From contig NZ_CP113517.1 in the NCBI RefSeq assembly GCF_024360925.2, positions 1,240,001 through 1,304,000 on the forward strand: a stretch of 64,000 bases of DNA, in the 5' to 3' direction. The DNA is from Methylomonas rapida (GTDB lineage: Bacteria; Pseudomonadota; Gammaproteobacteria; Methylococcales; Methylomonadaceae). Positions 27,138-35,489 of the stretch are shown here, in pieces. The position numbers and the translations under genes were made by a program. Position 1 is the stretch's first letter. Each line of letters opens with the position of its first letter. Below the pieces are notes generated by a model, which ran no database searches, was not told the DNA's origin, and saw only the letters and a list, made by a program, of their open reading frames with translations.

Positions 27138-27509
27138 ATGAGCGAATTTATCGCCTATCTGCCGGAAGTGTTCGAACTGTTCGGCTCCATTCAGGTCCGC
27201 AAGATGTTCGGGGGCTATGGCGTCTACCACGATGGCTTGATGTTTGCCCTGGTGGCCGACGAGACCCTTTATCTCAAGGCGGATGCTGAAAATGCAAAGT
27301 TTTTCGAGGAACAGGGGCTTGCGCAATTCGCCTATCAGCGGGAAGGCAAGATGGCGAAAATGTCGTATTACAAGGCACCTGCTGAGTTTATGGAAGAGCG
27401 CGAGCAGGCCGCTATCTGGGCGCGCCGCTCGTACGATGCGGCATTACGGGCTCAGCGTAAAAAACGCAAAAGCAAAACGGACACGACAGTGATACGTCAT
27501 TTAGACTGA
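27138..27509 (+). CDS. TfoX N-terminal domain protein
   Basis: A 123-residue protein starting at the ATG at 27138 (GAGG ribosome site at 27126-27129); the frame is open upstream to 26982 but without conserved content. It has the TfoX_N pattern: VRKMFGGYGVYHDGLMFALV and DETLYLKADAENAKFFEEQG. Stand-alone TfoX-N proteins are common, and their role beyond the competence regulator Sxy/TfoX is uncertain. The C-terminus is very basic (RAQRKKRKSK). Confidence 0.88.
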   Translation: MSEFIAYLPEVFELFGSIQVRKMFGGYGVYHDGLMFALVADETLYLKADAENAKFFEEQGLAQFAYQREGKMAKMSYYKAPAEFMEEREQAAIWARRSYDAALRAQRKKRKSKTDTTVIRHLD

Positions 27510-27519
27510 TTCAGAACAC

Positions 27520-28005
27520 CTAATATAGAATAATGTTGAAACCCTCTTCCTGCTGAGGGGCTACGAAGTAATTCGTGATTAGGTCAAATTCGGTATCAGC
27601 CACTACAAAAGCGTGAGTGCCAGACGTGTTTCTCGCACGTAAACGTGTCAAGCATTTGTCATCCGACACATCAAGAAAATGCAGTACATGCTCCGATTCG
27701 ACTCTGTCGATAAGAGATCTCATCCATTTTCGGTTTGCGACGGTGTTGGCTGGAAAATCCAATACCACGGACACACCTATACGAAGTAAATCGGTCACGT
27801 GTGGCCCGATCGCGCCACGCAAATTCGAAGCACACCGAACATAGTCCGCCACCGTCTTGATGTCGTCTGGATATAGATGTGCAAGCCAAGTGTCCTCGCT
27901 GAGGATCACCGTGTCCGGAGTCTTGGCCAGTTCCTTTGCCAATGTCGATTTGCCAGAGGCGATTTTTCCGCAGAGCAGATGAAGTGTTGGCAGTAGTTTT
28001 GACAT
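27520..28005 (-). CDS. P-loop kinase-like ATPase
   Basis: A 161-residue protein starting at the ATG at 28005. The Walker A motif LCGKIASGKSTLAKEL lies at residues 11-26. A later VVLDFPANTVANRKW segment and RLRARN look like the lid and substrate region of the AAA_33 group of small-molecule or nucleotide kinases. The substrate is unknown. It lies 2 bp from the SnoaL-like gene and is in the same operon, downstream of an Ile/Leu-type attenuator. Confidence 0.83.
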   Translation of the reverse strand: MSKLLPTLHLLCGKIASGKSTLAKELAKTPDTVILSEDTWLAHLYPDDIKTVADYVRCASNLRGAIGPHVTDLLRIGVSVVLDFPANTVANRKWMRSLIDRVESEHVLHFLDVSDDKCLTRLRARNTSGTHAFVVADTEFDLITNYFVAPQQEEGFNIILY

Positions 28006-28006
28006 T

Positions 28007-28405
28007 TTACATGGCTCCCAGTAAGTCAGTGCCATACGAATTATCAATAACACAAAGCCACTTACCGGCAGGGTCCTCCGGGAATACATAGGTGGCGCGT
28101 CGTGAGATGCAACTCGTCACACCGGTGTTATCGGTCGTTTCCAGAACGGTTTCCATGATTACTAGAGCAGTATTCCCGCTCCGAATGACATGCATCGCGC
28201 CTTGCTTGACCACAAGACTATGGTTGAAATATTCGGCAATTGCGAGGAACGCCTTATGGATTTGTTCCTTGCCTGTTGCAATCAAGCCTGGCTTGATGAC
28301 AAGCGTTGCATCGTCTGCGTAGAAAGCCATCAATGAATCGAAGTCCTCTTCAGTGATTGCTTTGTCAGCAGCTTCGATAACTTGTTTAAGTGGATGGTAT
28401 GCCAT
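28007..28405 (-). CDS. SnoaL/DUF4440-like protein (NTF2 fold)
   Basis: A 132-residue protein from the ATG at 28405, preceded by AAGGAG on the minus strand (28411-28416). A longer frame to 28435 has no ribosome site. Sequence features are LKQVIEAADKAITEEDFDSL, MAFYADDATLVIKPGLIATG and a hydrophobic strand near the end, typical of NTF2-like DUF4440 or SgcJ-type proteins. No catalytic residue can be named. It starts 41 bp after the attenuator terminator. Confidence 0.82.
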   Translation of the reverse strand: MAYHPLKQVIEAADKAITEEDFDSLMAFYADDATLVIKPGLIATGKEQIHKAFLAIAEYFNHSLVVKQGAMHVIRSGNTALVIMETVLETTDNTGVTSCISRRATYVFPEDPAGKWLCVIDNSYGTDLLGAM

Positions 28406-28445
28406 ATCGATCTCCTTGGTAGGATAAGTCACCAAGAGACAGGCA

Positions 28446-28471
28446 ATAAAAAACCCGCCTCAGGGCGGGTT
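28446..28471 (-). terminator. Attenuator terminator
   Basis: On the minus strand an 8-bp stem AACCCGCC/GGCGGGTT (28464-28471 with 28452-28459, 4-base loop) is followed by a T-run (28446-28451). One strand of this stem can instead pair with GGTGGGTT at 28493-28500, inside the end of the leader peptide gene, forming the antiterminator. It lies between the leader peptide and the SnoaL-like gene. Confidence 0.85.
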
Positions 28472-28490
28472 GCAGTAGAAAGTAAACGTG

Positions 28491-28553
28491 CTAACCCACC
28501 ATTGGTGAAATGGTGATAATAATAGCCAGCAGGGTTGGGAACACGTTAATCAT
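28491..28553 (-). CDS. Attenuation leader peptide, Ile/Leu-rich
   Basis: A 20-codon reading frame that starts at 28553 and ends in TAG at 28491. The peptide contains the run L-L-A-I-I-I-T-I (ATT, ATC and CTG codons), the type of run found in ilv/leu attenuator leaders. Three mutually exclusive stems follow: a 1:2 stem CACCATT/AATGGTG (28509-28515 with 28497-28503), a 2:3 antiterminator GGTGGGTT/AACCCGCC, and the 3:4 terminator. No strong ribosome site is visible before the ATG. The genes downstream are not amino acid biosynthesis genes. Confidence 0.72.
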   Translation of the reverse strand: MINVFPTLLAIIITISPMVG

Positions 28554-28734
28554 GATGGGATGTTAACAGAGGTCATAGTGCCGATCAAAGGATAAACTAG
28601 CAGTGCTCGATTTTTTAGAAATACAACACCGGCTCCCTAAAGCTGCCGATCAATAAAATCCGCGCGAGTAAGATTCGCTGCGGAGAATCCCGCCTTTTGC
28701 ATGCCAGCTTGGTTCGGCTGTTGATAGCGGCGTT

Positions 28735-29196
28735 TCAATTTCTCGCCAAATGCATCTTCCATGCCGCCCGCGCTATCAGCACAATAGCCCCAAGAAAACC
28801 GATCGTGGCCAACGAAAAACTCAGCGCCGCCTGGAGCGGAAAGTGCGGTTCGACCGGGATTGTCGCAACGGCCTTGGGCGTCAGGCCTCTTAGCAAAAAC
28901 GCCAGCGGATTGAAAAATGCGCCAAAGCAACAGGCCGCGATCAACCAATACGGCGGGTCGATGGCATATTGGCGGAAACCCAGGAAAAAGATCAACAGAA
29001 ACTGTGCCATCATCAGGTAATCGACATGGGCGCGGATGATGTCGTCGCGTTCCGCCAGGCGGGCGGCGAACGCACCGTCCGGGAAAAACAGGGTGACGCC
29101 CAGCACCCAGGCGATGGCCAATGCTGTAAGCAGACATAGTCCGCCAAAGCTTAGCAAAATCAGATTGGCGGTGGAGACAGGGTTTTGTGCAGTCAT
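28735..29196 (-). CDS. Four-helix membrane protein of unknown function
   Basis: A 153-residue protein with four predicted membrane segments (about residues 12-38, 60-76, 80-101, 122-145), starting at an ATG with a good ribosome site (GAGGAAAACC). An overlapping frame on the same strand (28637-29137) is an artefact. The loop ARLAERDDIIRAHVDYLMMA is the only polar feature with a family look. I do not recognise it. It is divergent from the AraC-type gene and probably under its control. Confidence 0.7.
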   Translation of the reverse strand: MTAQNPVSTANLILLSFGGLCLLTALAIAWVLGVTLFFPDGAFAARLAERDDIIRAHVDYLMMAQFLLIFFLGFRQYAIDPPYWLIAACCFGAFFNPLAFLLRGLTPKAVATIPVEPHFPLQAALSFSLATIGFLGAIVLIARAAWKMHLARN

Positions 29197-29316
29197 GGTT
29201 TTCCTCGTCGAGTGGTTAAGGGATAAGCGCTGGCGGAACGCAGATTGTCCGCGCTACCGGCTTTGGGCTAGACTGCGCCTAAAAACGGTGACTGACAGCG
29301 ACCAGGAGTGTAAACA

Positions 29317-30122
29317 ATGAAGGAAACACCGCGCTTGTACAAACGTGCTGCGCTCAGCGATAACCCGTTCGACGCACTATGGGATATTCGAGACGGCCGT
29401 ACGTATTTCACCGGTCCTTTGTACTACAACGCCAGCCACCAGCACGGCGCGCCGGTATTTCTGGCTAGCCTCTACGGCAAGTTTCGCTTGCGTCTCCACG
29501 GCGGCGATTGGCTGTGGTGCCGCACTGCGGTTATTCCGGCCGGAGTGTTGCATGAACTGGATGTCGGCGGCGAGCCGATTACCGTACTGTATATCGAGCC
29601 TACCGTCGCCGGCGCCGATGCCTTCAAGCCGCTGATCAACAATAGCCGGGCGCTCGACGGCGCCTTGGTCGGCAACGGCGGCGAAATTCGTTTAATGCGC
29701 GACTTGTACGAAGACCGCTACAAGCCGGACTGGACGACGGAACCGCTGCTGGATTTATTGGGATACGCCAAGCGGCGCGCCCACTCCGCCGTCATCGATC
29801 CGCGCCTGACGCGCGTCGTCGAGTATCTGTCCGAACACGCCGACGACCTGACGCCGGTGGTGACCTGGGCCATGCAAGCCGGTTTGTCGCCGTCGCGTTT
29901 TCAGCACTTGTTTACCGAACAAATCGGCGTGCCGTTCCGGCGTTATCGCGCCTGGACCGGATGCGTCAGGCGATTCGTAAAATCATACGCGGCCAAAACT
30001 TTACCACGGCGGCACACGCCAGCGGCTTTTGCGATTCCGCCCACTTCAGCCACGAATTCCGCAAAACCTTCGGCGCGCCGGCTACCATAGGCCTGCACCG
30101 ATTGGCGAGGTTGCAGCTTTAA
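29317..30122 (+). pseudogene. AraC-family regulator gene with a frameshift in the HTH
   Basis: The first ~213 codons encode an AraC N-terminal cupin-like sensor domain and the first helix-turn-helix (WAMQAGLSPSRFQHLFTEQI). Just after FRRYRAW (about 29953) the frame continues into unrelated sequence, while the expected second HTH is in the next frame: RMRQAIRKIIRGQNFTTAAH, then FCDSAHFSHEFRKTFGAPAT, ending with TAA at 30122. A one-base loss explains it. Either the regulator is inactive, or there is a sequencing error or programmed slip. Ribosome site AGGAG at 29307-29311. Confidence 0.85.
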
Positions 30123-30305
30123 GTCTTGCAAAGCCTGTTGCGACAAAGAGAAGTAGCCCATAAGCAGAAACGAGTATTGCGTACAGGGACGCGGGAACGT
30201 TCGAAATACGTGGCGGGTTACAAACCTTCGTTCCGGTTAGCAAGTCAATCCGTCAATGGCAATTTAACTTGACGTTCAAACCTGTTTTTCATTAAATGAC
30301 CGCGC

Positions 30306-30462
30306 TTGTACTCAGGGCGGGGCGGAATTCCCCACCGGCGGTATCTCGGGTTTGACTCGAGGAGCCCGCGAGCGCCGCAATCGCAGTTGTTGAGAATGCG
30401 GGTCAGCAGATCTGGTGAAACGCCAGAGCCGACGGTCATAGTCCGGATGAAAGAGAACAGCG
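30306..30462 (+). ncRNA. FMN riboswitch (RFN element)
   Basis: The leader of ribB contains the conserved RFN blocks: CAGGGCGGGGCGGAATTCCC, then CACCGGCGGTA, then GAGCCCGCGAGCG, then GCAGATCTGGTGAAACGCC, then GCCGACGGTCATAGTCCGGA, and a closing GAAAGAGAAC. The order and sequence match the standard FMN aptamer. It should repress ribB when FMN is abundant. It ends about 108 bp before the ribB start. Confidence 0.97.
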
Positions 30463-30569
30463 CCAAGTATTCCACACGTTTTGTCGTGTCCGGAAGGCTT
30501 GTTTCTGCTCGTAAATATTATCTTTCAGCCCTGATTCTGGTGCTTCCATAACTTATTAGGAGTTTTACC

Positions 30570-31256
30570 ATGAATCAGACTTTATTGACTCCGTTCGGCG
30601 ATGCGAACGAACGCGTGGAATACGCGTTAGCCGCTTTGCGTCGAGGGCAGGGAGTGTTAGTCACCGATGACGAGGCGCGCGAGAACGAGGGCGACCTCAT
30701 ATTTGCCGCCGAAACCCTCAGTGTGCCGCAAATGGCTATGCTGATCCGACATTGCAGCGGCATCGTTTGCCTTTGCTTGCCGGAAGAAAAAACCCAATCT
30801 TTAGGGTTACCGATGATGGCGGAGCATAATTCCAGCCGCTACAGTACGGCTTTTACCGTCTCAATCGAAGCGGCACATGGTGTTACCACCGGCGTCTCGG
30901 CGGCCGACCGGGTACGGACTGTGCAAGCAGCGATTGCGGACGATGCCAAAGCGGAAGATTTACGCCGACCCGGCCATGTATTTCCGTTAAAGGCTCGTCC
31001 GGGCGGCGTATTGGAGCGCGCCGGTCATACCGAAGTGACGGTGGATTTAATGCGGTTGGCTGGGCTTAAGCCGTACGGCGTGTTGTGCGAACTGACTAAC
31101 CCCGACGGCTCGATGGCGCGCCTGGCGGAAATCGTCGAGTTTGGCCGTTGCCATCAGATGCCGGTATTGACCGTCGCTGATGTGATTGCCTACCGTTTGA
31201 CACGCGAATCGCCGGCGTTATCTTTGGTATCGGAACGTTTGACAGCTATCGCTTGA
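30570..31256 (+). CDS. ribB: 3,4-dihydroxy-2-butanone-4-phosphate synthase
   Basis: A 228-residue RibB that converts ribulose 5-phosphate to the four-carbon riboflavin precursor and formate. Conserved [16 protein letters not shown] (about residues 33-48, acidic metal and substrate loop), [11 protein letters not shown], and the [11 protein letters not shown] and [17 protein letters not shown] blocks are all present. There is no GTP cyclohydrolase II domain, so it is a stand-alone RibB rather than RibBA. An FMN riboswitch precedes it and an intrinsic terminator follows. Confidence 0.97.
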   Translation: MNQTLLTPFGDANERVEYALAALRRGQGVLVTDDEARENEGDLIFAAETLSVPQMAMLIRHCSGIVCLCLPEEKTQSLGLPMMAEHNSSRYSTAFTVSIEAAHGVTTGVSAADRVRTVQAAIADDAKAEDLRRPGHVFPLKARPGGVLERAGHTEVTVDLMRLAGLKPYGVLCELTNPDGSMARLAEIVEFGRCHQMPVLTVADVIAYRLTRESPALSLVSERLTAIA

Positions 31257-31264
31257 CGCTAATC

Positions 31265-31300
31265 AGCAACTCCAGCCGTCGCGCTGGGGTTGCTGTTTTT
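31265..31300 (+). terminator. ribB terminator
   Basis: A 12-bp stem AGCAACTCCAGC/GCTGGGGTTGCT (31265-31276 with 31283-31294, one G-T pair) is followed by GTTTTT, starting 9 bp after the ribB stop codon. Confidence 0.85.
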
Positions 31301-31513
31301 AATCGGATAGTCGTGGTTATCTAATTTAACCGCAAGAATCTGAGATTTGAGTATCCAAATTAAGCGCCTATTGTTTGCCGATTTGATCTGGTGAACGCGC
31401 GACGTCATTGCGGCCTTACGCTTGGTTTCGCTGAAAAGTGCGGTGGTCCGCAACCCATTTTGTAGCAAAGCTTCGATAACTTTTAACCAATTTTCCACCT
31501 ATTAGGATGTCAC

Positions 31514-31624
31514 TTGGCGCTAACCTTAATCATCGGCAACAAAAATTATTCGCTCTGGCCCTTACGCCCTTGGCTGGCAGAGGCGCAAGTAGAAACTGAA
31601 ATTAGTCAGGCGTTCGAAGAATGA
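31514..31624 (+). pseudogene. Internally deleted glutathione S-transferase gene
   Basis: One short frame joins a GST N-terminus (LTLIIGNKNYSLWPLRPW, the G-site strand and first helix) directly to a GST-like C-terminal tail (LAEAQVETEISQAFEE), followed by TGA. The ~170 residues in between, which should hold the rest of the thioredoxin-like domain and the all-helical domain, are missing. The remnant overlaps the start of the EamA gene by four bases. Confidence 0.7.
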
Positions 31625-32541
31625 ATGCGAAGATTTGGGCGGCGTTGTTGGCCGTTTATCTGGTGTGGGGATCGACTTATTTGATGATCCGCTTTGTGGT
31701 CGAGACGCTGCCGCCATTTTTCTCGGCCGGATTGCGTTTTGTCGTGTCCGGCGTCATTTTGCTGGCTTGGCGGCGTCTGTCCGGCGATGCCGTGCCGACC
31801 TTGCGGCAGTGGCGTTCAGCCGCCATTGTCGGCACTTTGTTATTGCTCGGCGGCAACGGTTTGGTCTGTTGGGCCGAACAAACCGTCCCGTCCGGCGTCG
31901 CCGCGCTGATCATCGGTGCCGTGCCTATGTTTCTGGTGATTGCCGACGCACTCAGACCTAACGGCGCTAGGCCGACGCTACGCGTATTGATCGGCCTGGT
32001 CACTGGTTTCATGGGGATTTACCTGCTGGTCGGTCCATCGACGTTTTCGGACGGTATGCCGTTAAATATGCCCGGTGTGGCGGCGCTATTGCTCGCCAGT
32101 TTGCTTTGGGCCGTTGGTTCTATCTATAGCAAGACCGCGGATTTGCCGAAAACGGCGTTGATGACGACGGGCGCGGAAATGCTGGCCGGGGGATTTGCGT
32201 TGTTGGTTGTCAGTGTTCTAAGCGAACAATGGAGCATCTTCAGTCTTACCCAGGTATCGGCCGACTCATGGCTGGCCTTGGTGTATCTGATAGTGTTTGG
32301 CTCGATGATCGGTTTCGCATCTTATGCTTGGTTGCTGCAGAATGCGCCGATTTCGCTGGTTGCGACCTATGCCTATGTTAATCCGCTGGTGGCGGTGTTT
32401 TTAGGCAACTGGTTTGCGCAAGAACCGCTGACGCCGCGCATTCTGAGTGCATCGACTGTCATCATCGGCTCGATCATATTCATGAACAGCTCTCAAGCTT
32501 CCAGGGCCAAGCTGGTAGCGGAGCGTGGCGCGAGCAAATGA
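31621..32541 (+). CDS. EamA/DMT-family transporter (YedA-like)
   Basis: A 306-residue membrane protein with ten hydrophobic helices in two EamA repeats. The N-terminus WAALLAVYLVWGSTYLMIRF and the GLVCWAEQTVPSG, GFASYAWLLQNAP and PLVAVFLGNWF motifs are typical of the YedA/RhtA group of metabolite or amino acid exporters. Its ATG lies at the end of the deleted GST gene, so it was probably the second gene of that unit. Substrate unknown. Confidence 0.92.
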   Translation: MNAKIWAALLAVYLVWGSTYLMIRFVVETLPPFFSAGLRFVVSGVILLAWRRLSGDAVPTLRQWRSAAIVGTLLLLGGNGLVCWAEQTVPSGVAALIIGAVPMFLVIADALRPNGARPTLRVLIGLVTGFMGIYLLVGPSTFSDGMPLNMPGVAALLLASLLWAVGSIYSKTADLPKTALMTTGAEMLAGGFALLVVSVLSEQWSIFSLTQVSADSWLALVYLIVFGSMIGFASYAWLLQNAPISLVATYAYVNPLVAVFLGNWFAQEPLTPRILSASTVIIGSIIFMNSSQASRAKLVAERGASK

Positions 32542-32835
32542 TGCACCTCGACACAAGTGAACCCACTTGAGTCTCGGCGCTGAATGCAAAAGACGAAATA
32601 CCCTGAGGTTGTGTGCCCATAATCGAACGGTCGATGTGTGTGTGGCAGGTTTTAGCGGCACGACGAGTCGAATTGACCTGCTGTTCCGGCTGTTGCCGGT
32701 CTTGTTGATGACTGGTATCTGCGATCAGTCCAAAATTTCCGGGGGATGGGCGTTGTAAAAATGCCTTACAAAATTTTGACCTGGCAAAAGGAGTAGAAAG
32801 CCACATCCAAATTTTCGTTTTTGTTGCAAACACGA

Positions 32836-33252
32836 TCAGGTTTGCCGGACCCGTGCCGTTTCCTGCAAATCTGCTATTAGCTGCTGCGGCTCTTCTTGAT
32901 AGCGGCGCATGAGTTCCGGTGGGGCTGCCGTATGTTTGTCGTAAATCACGCTCCAGCGGCTAATTTCGAGTAGCACAGGGACCAGATCAAGTGCTTTGTC
33001 CGTTAGCTCATAAAACACTTGGCGTTTGTCTTCGGGCTTATGTTTGCGGATAACGAGTCCGTCCGCTTCCATTTTCTTCAATCGCGAAGCCAGAATGTTA
33101 GTTGCGATGCCTTCTTTCGACGTCATCAGCTCTCGGTAGTGCCGTTTGCCACTTAGCATCAGATCGCGGAGTACGATCAGAGTCCATCGGTCTCCGAACA
33201 CTTCGAGGGCATAATCAATTGGGCATCTATTTTCGAGCTTCAGGTCGGACAT
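32836..33252 (-). CDS. HxlR-family regulator
   Basis: A 138-residue winged-helix protein with the HxlR signature: CPIDYALEVFGDRWTLIVLR (about residues 10-29), HYRELMTSKEGIATNILASR and a later VFYELTDKALDLVPVL. HxlR proteins often sense quinones, aldehydes or redox state, several through an N-terminal Cys, here Cys10. It is divergent from a MAPEG-family gene 108 bp away, which is its most likely target. Confidence 0.93.
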   Translation of the reverse strand: MSDLKLENRCPIDYALEVFGDRWTLIVLRDLMLSGKRHYRELMTSKEGIATNILASRLKKMEADGLVIRKHKPEDKRQVFYELTDKALDLVPVLLEISRWSVIYDKHTAAPPELMRRYQEEPQQLIADLQETARVRQT

Positions 33253-33360
33253 CTGGCTTATTTACTTGCGTTTTGCAATTGAAATGGGATAATTAGTTGC
33301 ATATTGCAAGTATATCAACCGGGGCTTATTCCGCAAACCACGTTCATAAGGAAATCGTAT

Positions 33361-33909
33361 ATGTCGCCAATAAATTCTACTGCCACCAATATCTCGTTGC
33401 TGCGGATTTACACAGCTCCTTGCATCATTGTCGGCTCGGTCGTAGCTTGGTTATTCTGGCTATTAGCCGGTGAACATCACTCTGTGCGACCGGAGTTGCT
33501 TGTTTCTCCCATGGCTGCGCTCTTTACGCTGACGGCTTTGGTATGGCTGATTATGGTCGTCGCACGCAATGTTGCCGTTATTCGAGGACATGCATCGATC
33601 GGGTATTTCGCGGATTACAAGTCGGATATCCCGGCTGATGATCGATTAGAGCGTCCGGCTCGAACTTTCAATAATCTGATGCAAGTACCACCGCTTTTTT
33701 ATGTGATTTGTCTATTGATGTTGGTAGTGAAAGAAGCTGACAACGTTCAAATCGCTCTTGCGTGGGCTTTTGTTGTACTCAGGTATGCCCATGCATTTAT
33801 TTATATGGCGGTAAACTGGGTGCCGTATCGCTTCGCGACTTGGGCGTCAAGCTGCATCATTCTAGGTACTCTTTGGTTTCGCTTTGTGACGGTGGTTGGA
33901 TTTGGCTAA
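33361..33909 (+). CDS. MAPEG-family membrane protein
   Basis: A 182-residue protein starting at the ATG at 33361 (AAGGA ribosome site at 33348-33352); the open frame back to 33304 has no support. It has four membrane helices and the MAPEG-like ERPARTFNNLMQVPPLFYVI region plus VVLRYAHAFIYM. MAPEG proteins are glutathione- or eicosanoid-linked membrane enzymes in eukaryotes and are poorly characterised in bacteria. Pairing with a divergent HxlR regulator suggests a stress-linked role. Confidence 0.85.
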   Translation: MSPINSTATNISLLRIYTAPCIIVGSVVAWLFWLLAGEHHSVRPELLVSPMAALFTLTALVWLIMVVARNVAVIRGHASIGYFADYKSDIPADDRLERPARTFNNLMQVPPLFYVICLLMLVVKEADNVQIALAWAFVVLRYAHAFIYMAVNWVPYRFATWASSCIILGTLWFRFVTVVGFG

Positions 33910-34116
33910 GCGTGTATGGAATCCGGGCGGATTGATGACCGTTAGAAATTAATCCAGTGCTCCTGTATTGCTTGCGAAAATCAGTGTCATTTTCCAGCTG
34001 GACCGCGCCTTCTATTAGATCAGGGGTTCCCGATCGCTGAAAGACGCTTTACAGGTCCGAAGTTCGTTTCCGCAATGATCACAAGGATTCGGTAATCAGA
34101 TTCAACAGCGTGGTTT

Positions 34117-34827
34117 TTATAAAAAACCGAGCATCGCCGCTTTGACGGCTGCCGAGGTTTTGTTGGCCGCATTCAATTTCGTCGCGGCATTGCTGATATG
34201 AAAATTAACGGTCCGCTCGGTTATTTTCATGATGCTGGCTATTTCGCCAGAAGTCTTGCCATCGGCAGTCCAGCGTAATACCGCAATCTCGCGGTTCGAT
34301 AATTTCGTATCCGCTTCCGGCAGCAATTTTGGCAACAAGCGGCGCGACAACACAATATGCGCATTTTGGGCCAACCAAGCCATTTTGAAAGCCTTGGCCG
34401 CAAGCTCGGTTTCGCTAAGCGGCTCATCGGATCGCGCTAACGTGAGCATGCCGGTTGCGCCATGGACATCCCGCATGGATTGCGCCCAACCATAACGCAA
34501 ACCGAACGAACGTGCTTCCTCCCAAAACGCCGCCGTCGAAGTGAACAAACCGTCTGTCCACAGGATAGGCAGAGGCGAACGGAGGGCGTGTTTGACGGTA
34601 GGATCGACCGCACAATAGTTTTTAGCCTGATACTGCACTTGCCAAGCCGATGGATAATTACTCTTTTTCACGATCTTCGGATTGCTCAGCGGCAGCGCCA
34701 ACCTGAGTCCGTAGGCACAGTAGTCAAAACCCAACTCCGCACCCAGCGAAACAATGGTTTGAAAAAGCTGATGCTCACTATCGCTAGTCTGCAGCGCTTG
34801 AAGTTGAATCTCTTGCCAAGCTTTCAT
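34117..34827 (-). CDS. LuxR-type quorum-sensing regulator without a LuxI partner
   Basis: A 236-residue protein with an autoinducer-binding domain (residues ~15-165) and a LuxR HTH (~172-235: LSNREIAVLRWTADGKTSGE, TERTVNFHISNAATKL). The ligand pocket residues known from TraR/LuxR are present in order: Trp and Tyr in AWQVQYQ, Asp-Pro in VDPTVKHA, Trp in ILWTD and Gly in HGATG. No luxI-type synthase is in the window, so it is a solo here. It may respond to acyl-homoserine lactones made elsewhere in the genome or by neighbours. Confidence 0.92.
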   Translation of the reverse strand: MKAWQEIQLQALQTSDSEHQLFQTIVSLGAELGFDYCAYGLRLALPLSNPKIVKKSNYPSAWQVQYQAKNYCAVDPTVKHALRSPLPILWTDGLFTSTAAFWEEARSFGLRYGWAQSMRDVHGATGMLTLARSDEPLSETELAAKAFKMAWLAQNAHIVLSRRLLPKLLPEADTKLSNREIAVLRWTADGKTSGEIASIMKITERTVNFHISNAATKLNAANKTSAAVKAAMLGFL

Positions 34828-35050
34828 GGGTTTACCGTCATTAGAACTGTTCGAAAGCTTATGATAAAGGGTGAGAATACCTAAACTCTATCTGTCTTGA
34901 AACTTTACCACCAATAAAAGCTGACAATATTGACAGTTGTTAGGCGATTGCAAATAGCGTCTAATCTAACAAAGTTGGTAGATGTTTCGGCTATACCCTG
35001 TATTTTGTCTTTAAGCCATTATCCTCTTTTTGACCGTTAAGCCACACCCG

Positions 35051-35482
35051 ATGACTCTCGATATTTTCATTGCCGATACCGACGCCGACATTCAAGCCTG
35101 TTTTCCGGTGTTCAGCGAGTTGCGCCCGCATCTCGAGCAGGACAGGTTTCTGGCCCAGGTTCGCCGCCAGCAAGCGCAGTCCTACCAAATTCTGGCTGTT
35201 AGACAGCAAGGCGCCGTTAAAAGCGTGGCGGGGTTTCGTTTCGCCGAATTTTTGGCCTGGGGCAAAATACTGTATGTCGACGATTTGGCCACGCTAAGCG
35301 GCGAGACTTCACAAGGATTTGCCGGCGCCTTGCTCGATTGGCTGATCGAGCATGCGCAAGCGCACGGTTGCCGGGGCGTGCATTTGGATTCCGGCTATCA
35401 TCGCCATCATGCTCATCGATTGTATCTTAACAAGGGCTTTCAACTCAGCAGCCATCACTTTTCCCTGACATTCAACGCCTAG
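35051..35482 (+). CDS. GNAT N-acetyltransferase
   Basis: A 143-residue GNAT starting at the ATG at 35051; a TTG at 35030 is less likely. Core features are ILYVDDLATLSG (strand 4), the acetyl-CoA loop region around GETSQGFAGALLDWLIEHA and a final HAHRLYLNKGFQLSSHHF block. Substrate unknown. It begins a long run of plus-strand genes and is only 7 bp from the next one. Confidence 0.85.
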   Translation: MTLDIFIADTDADIQACFPVFSELRPHLEQDRFLAQVRRQQAQSYQILAVRQQGAVKSVAGFRFAEFLAWGKILYVDDLATLSGETSQGFAGALLDWLIEHAQAHGCRGVHLDSGYHRHHAHRLYLNKGFQLSSHHFSLTFNA

Positions 35483-35489
35483 CTTTGCA

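Noticed and set aside
28637..29137. 166-codon minus-strand frame overlapping the membrane protein gene
   Set aside because: The frame at 28735-29196 has a ribosome binding site and four clean membrane segments; the other is a shadow.
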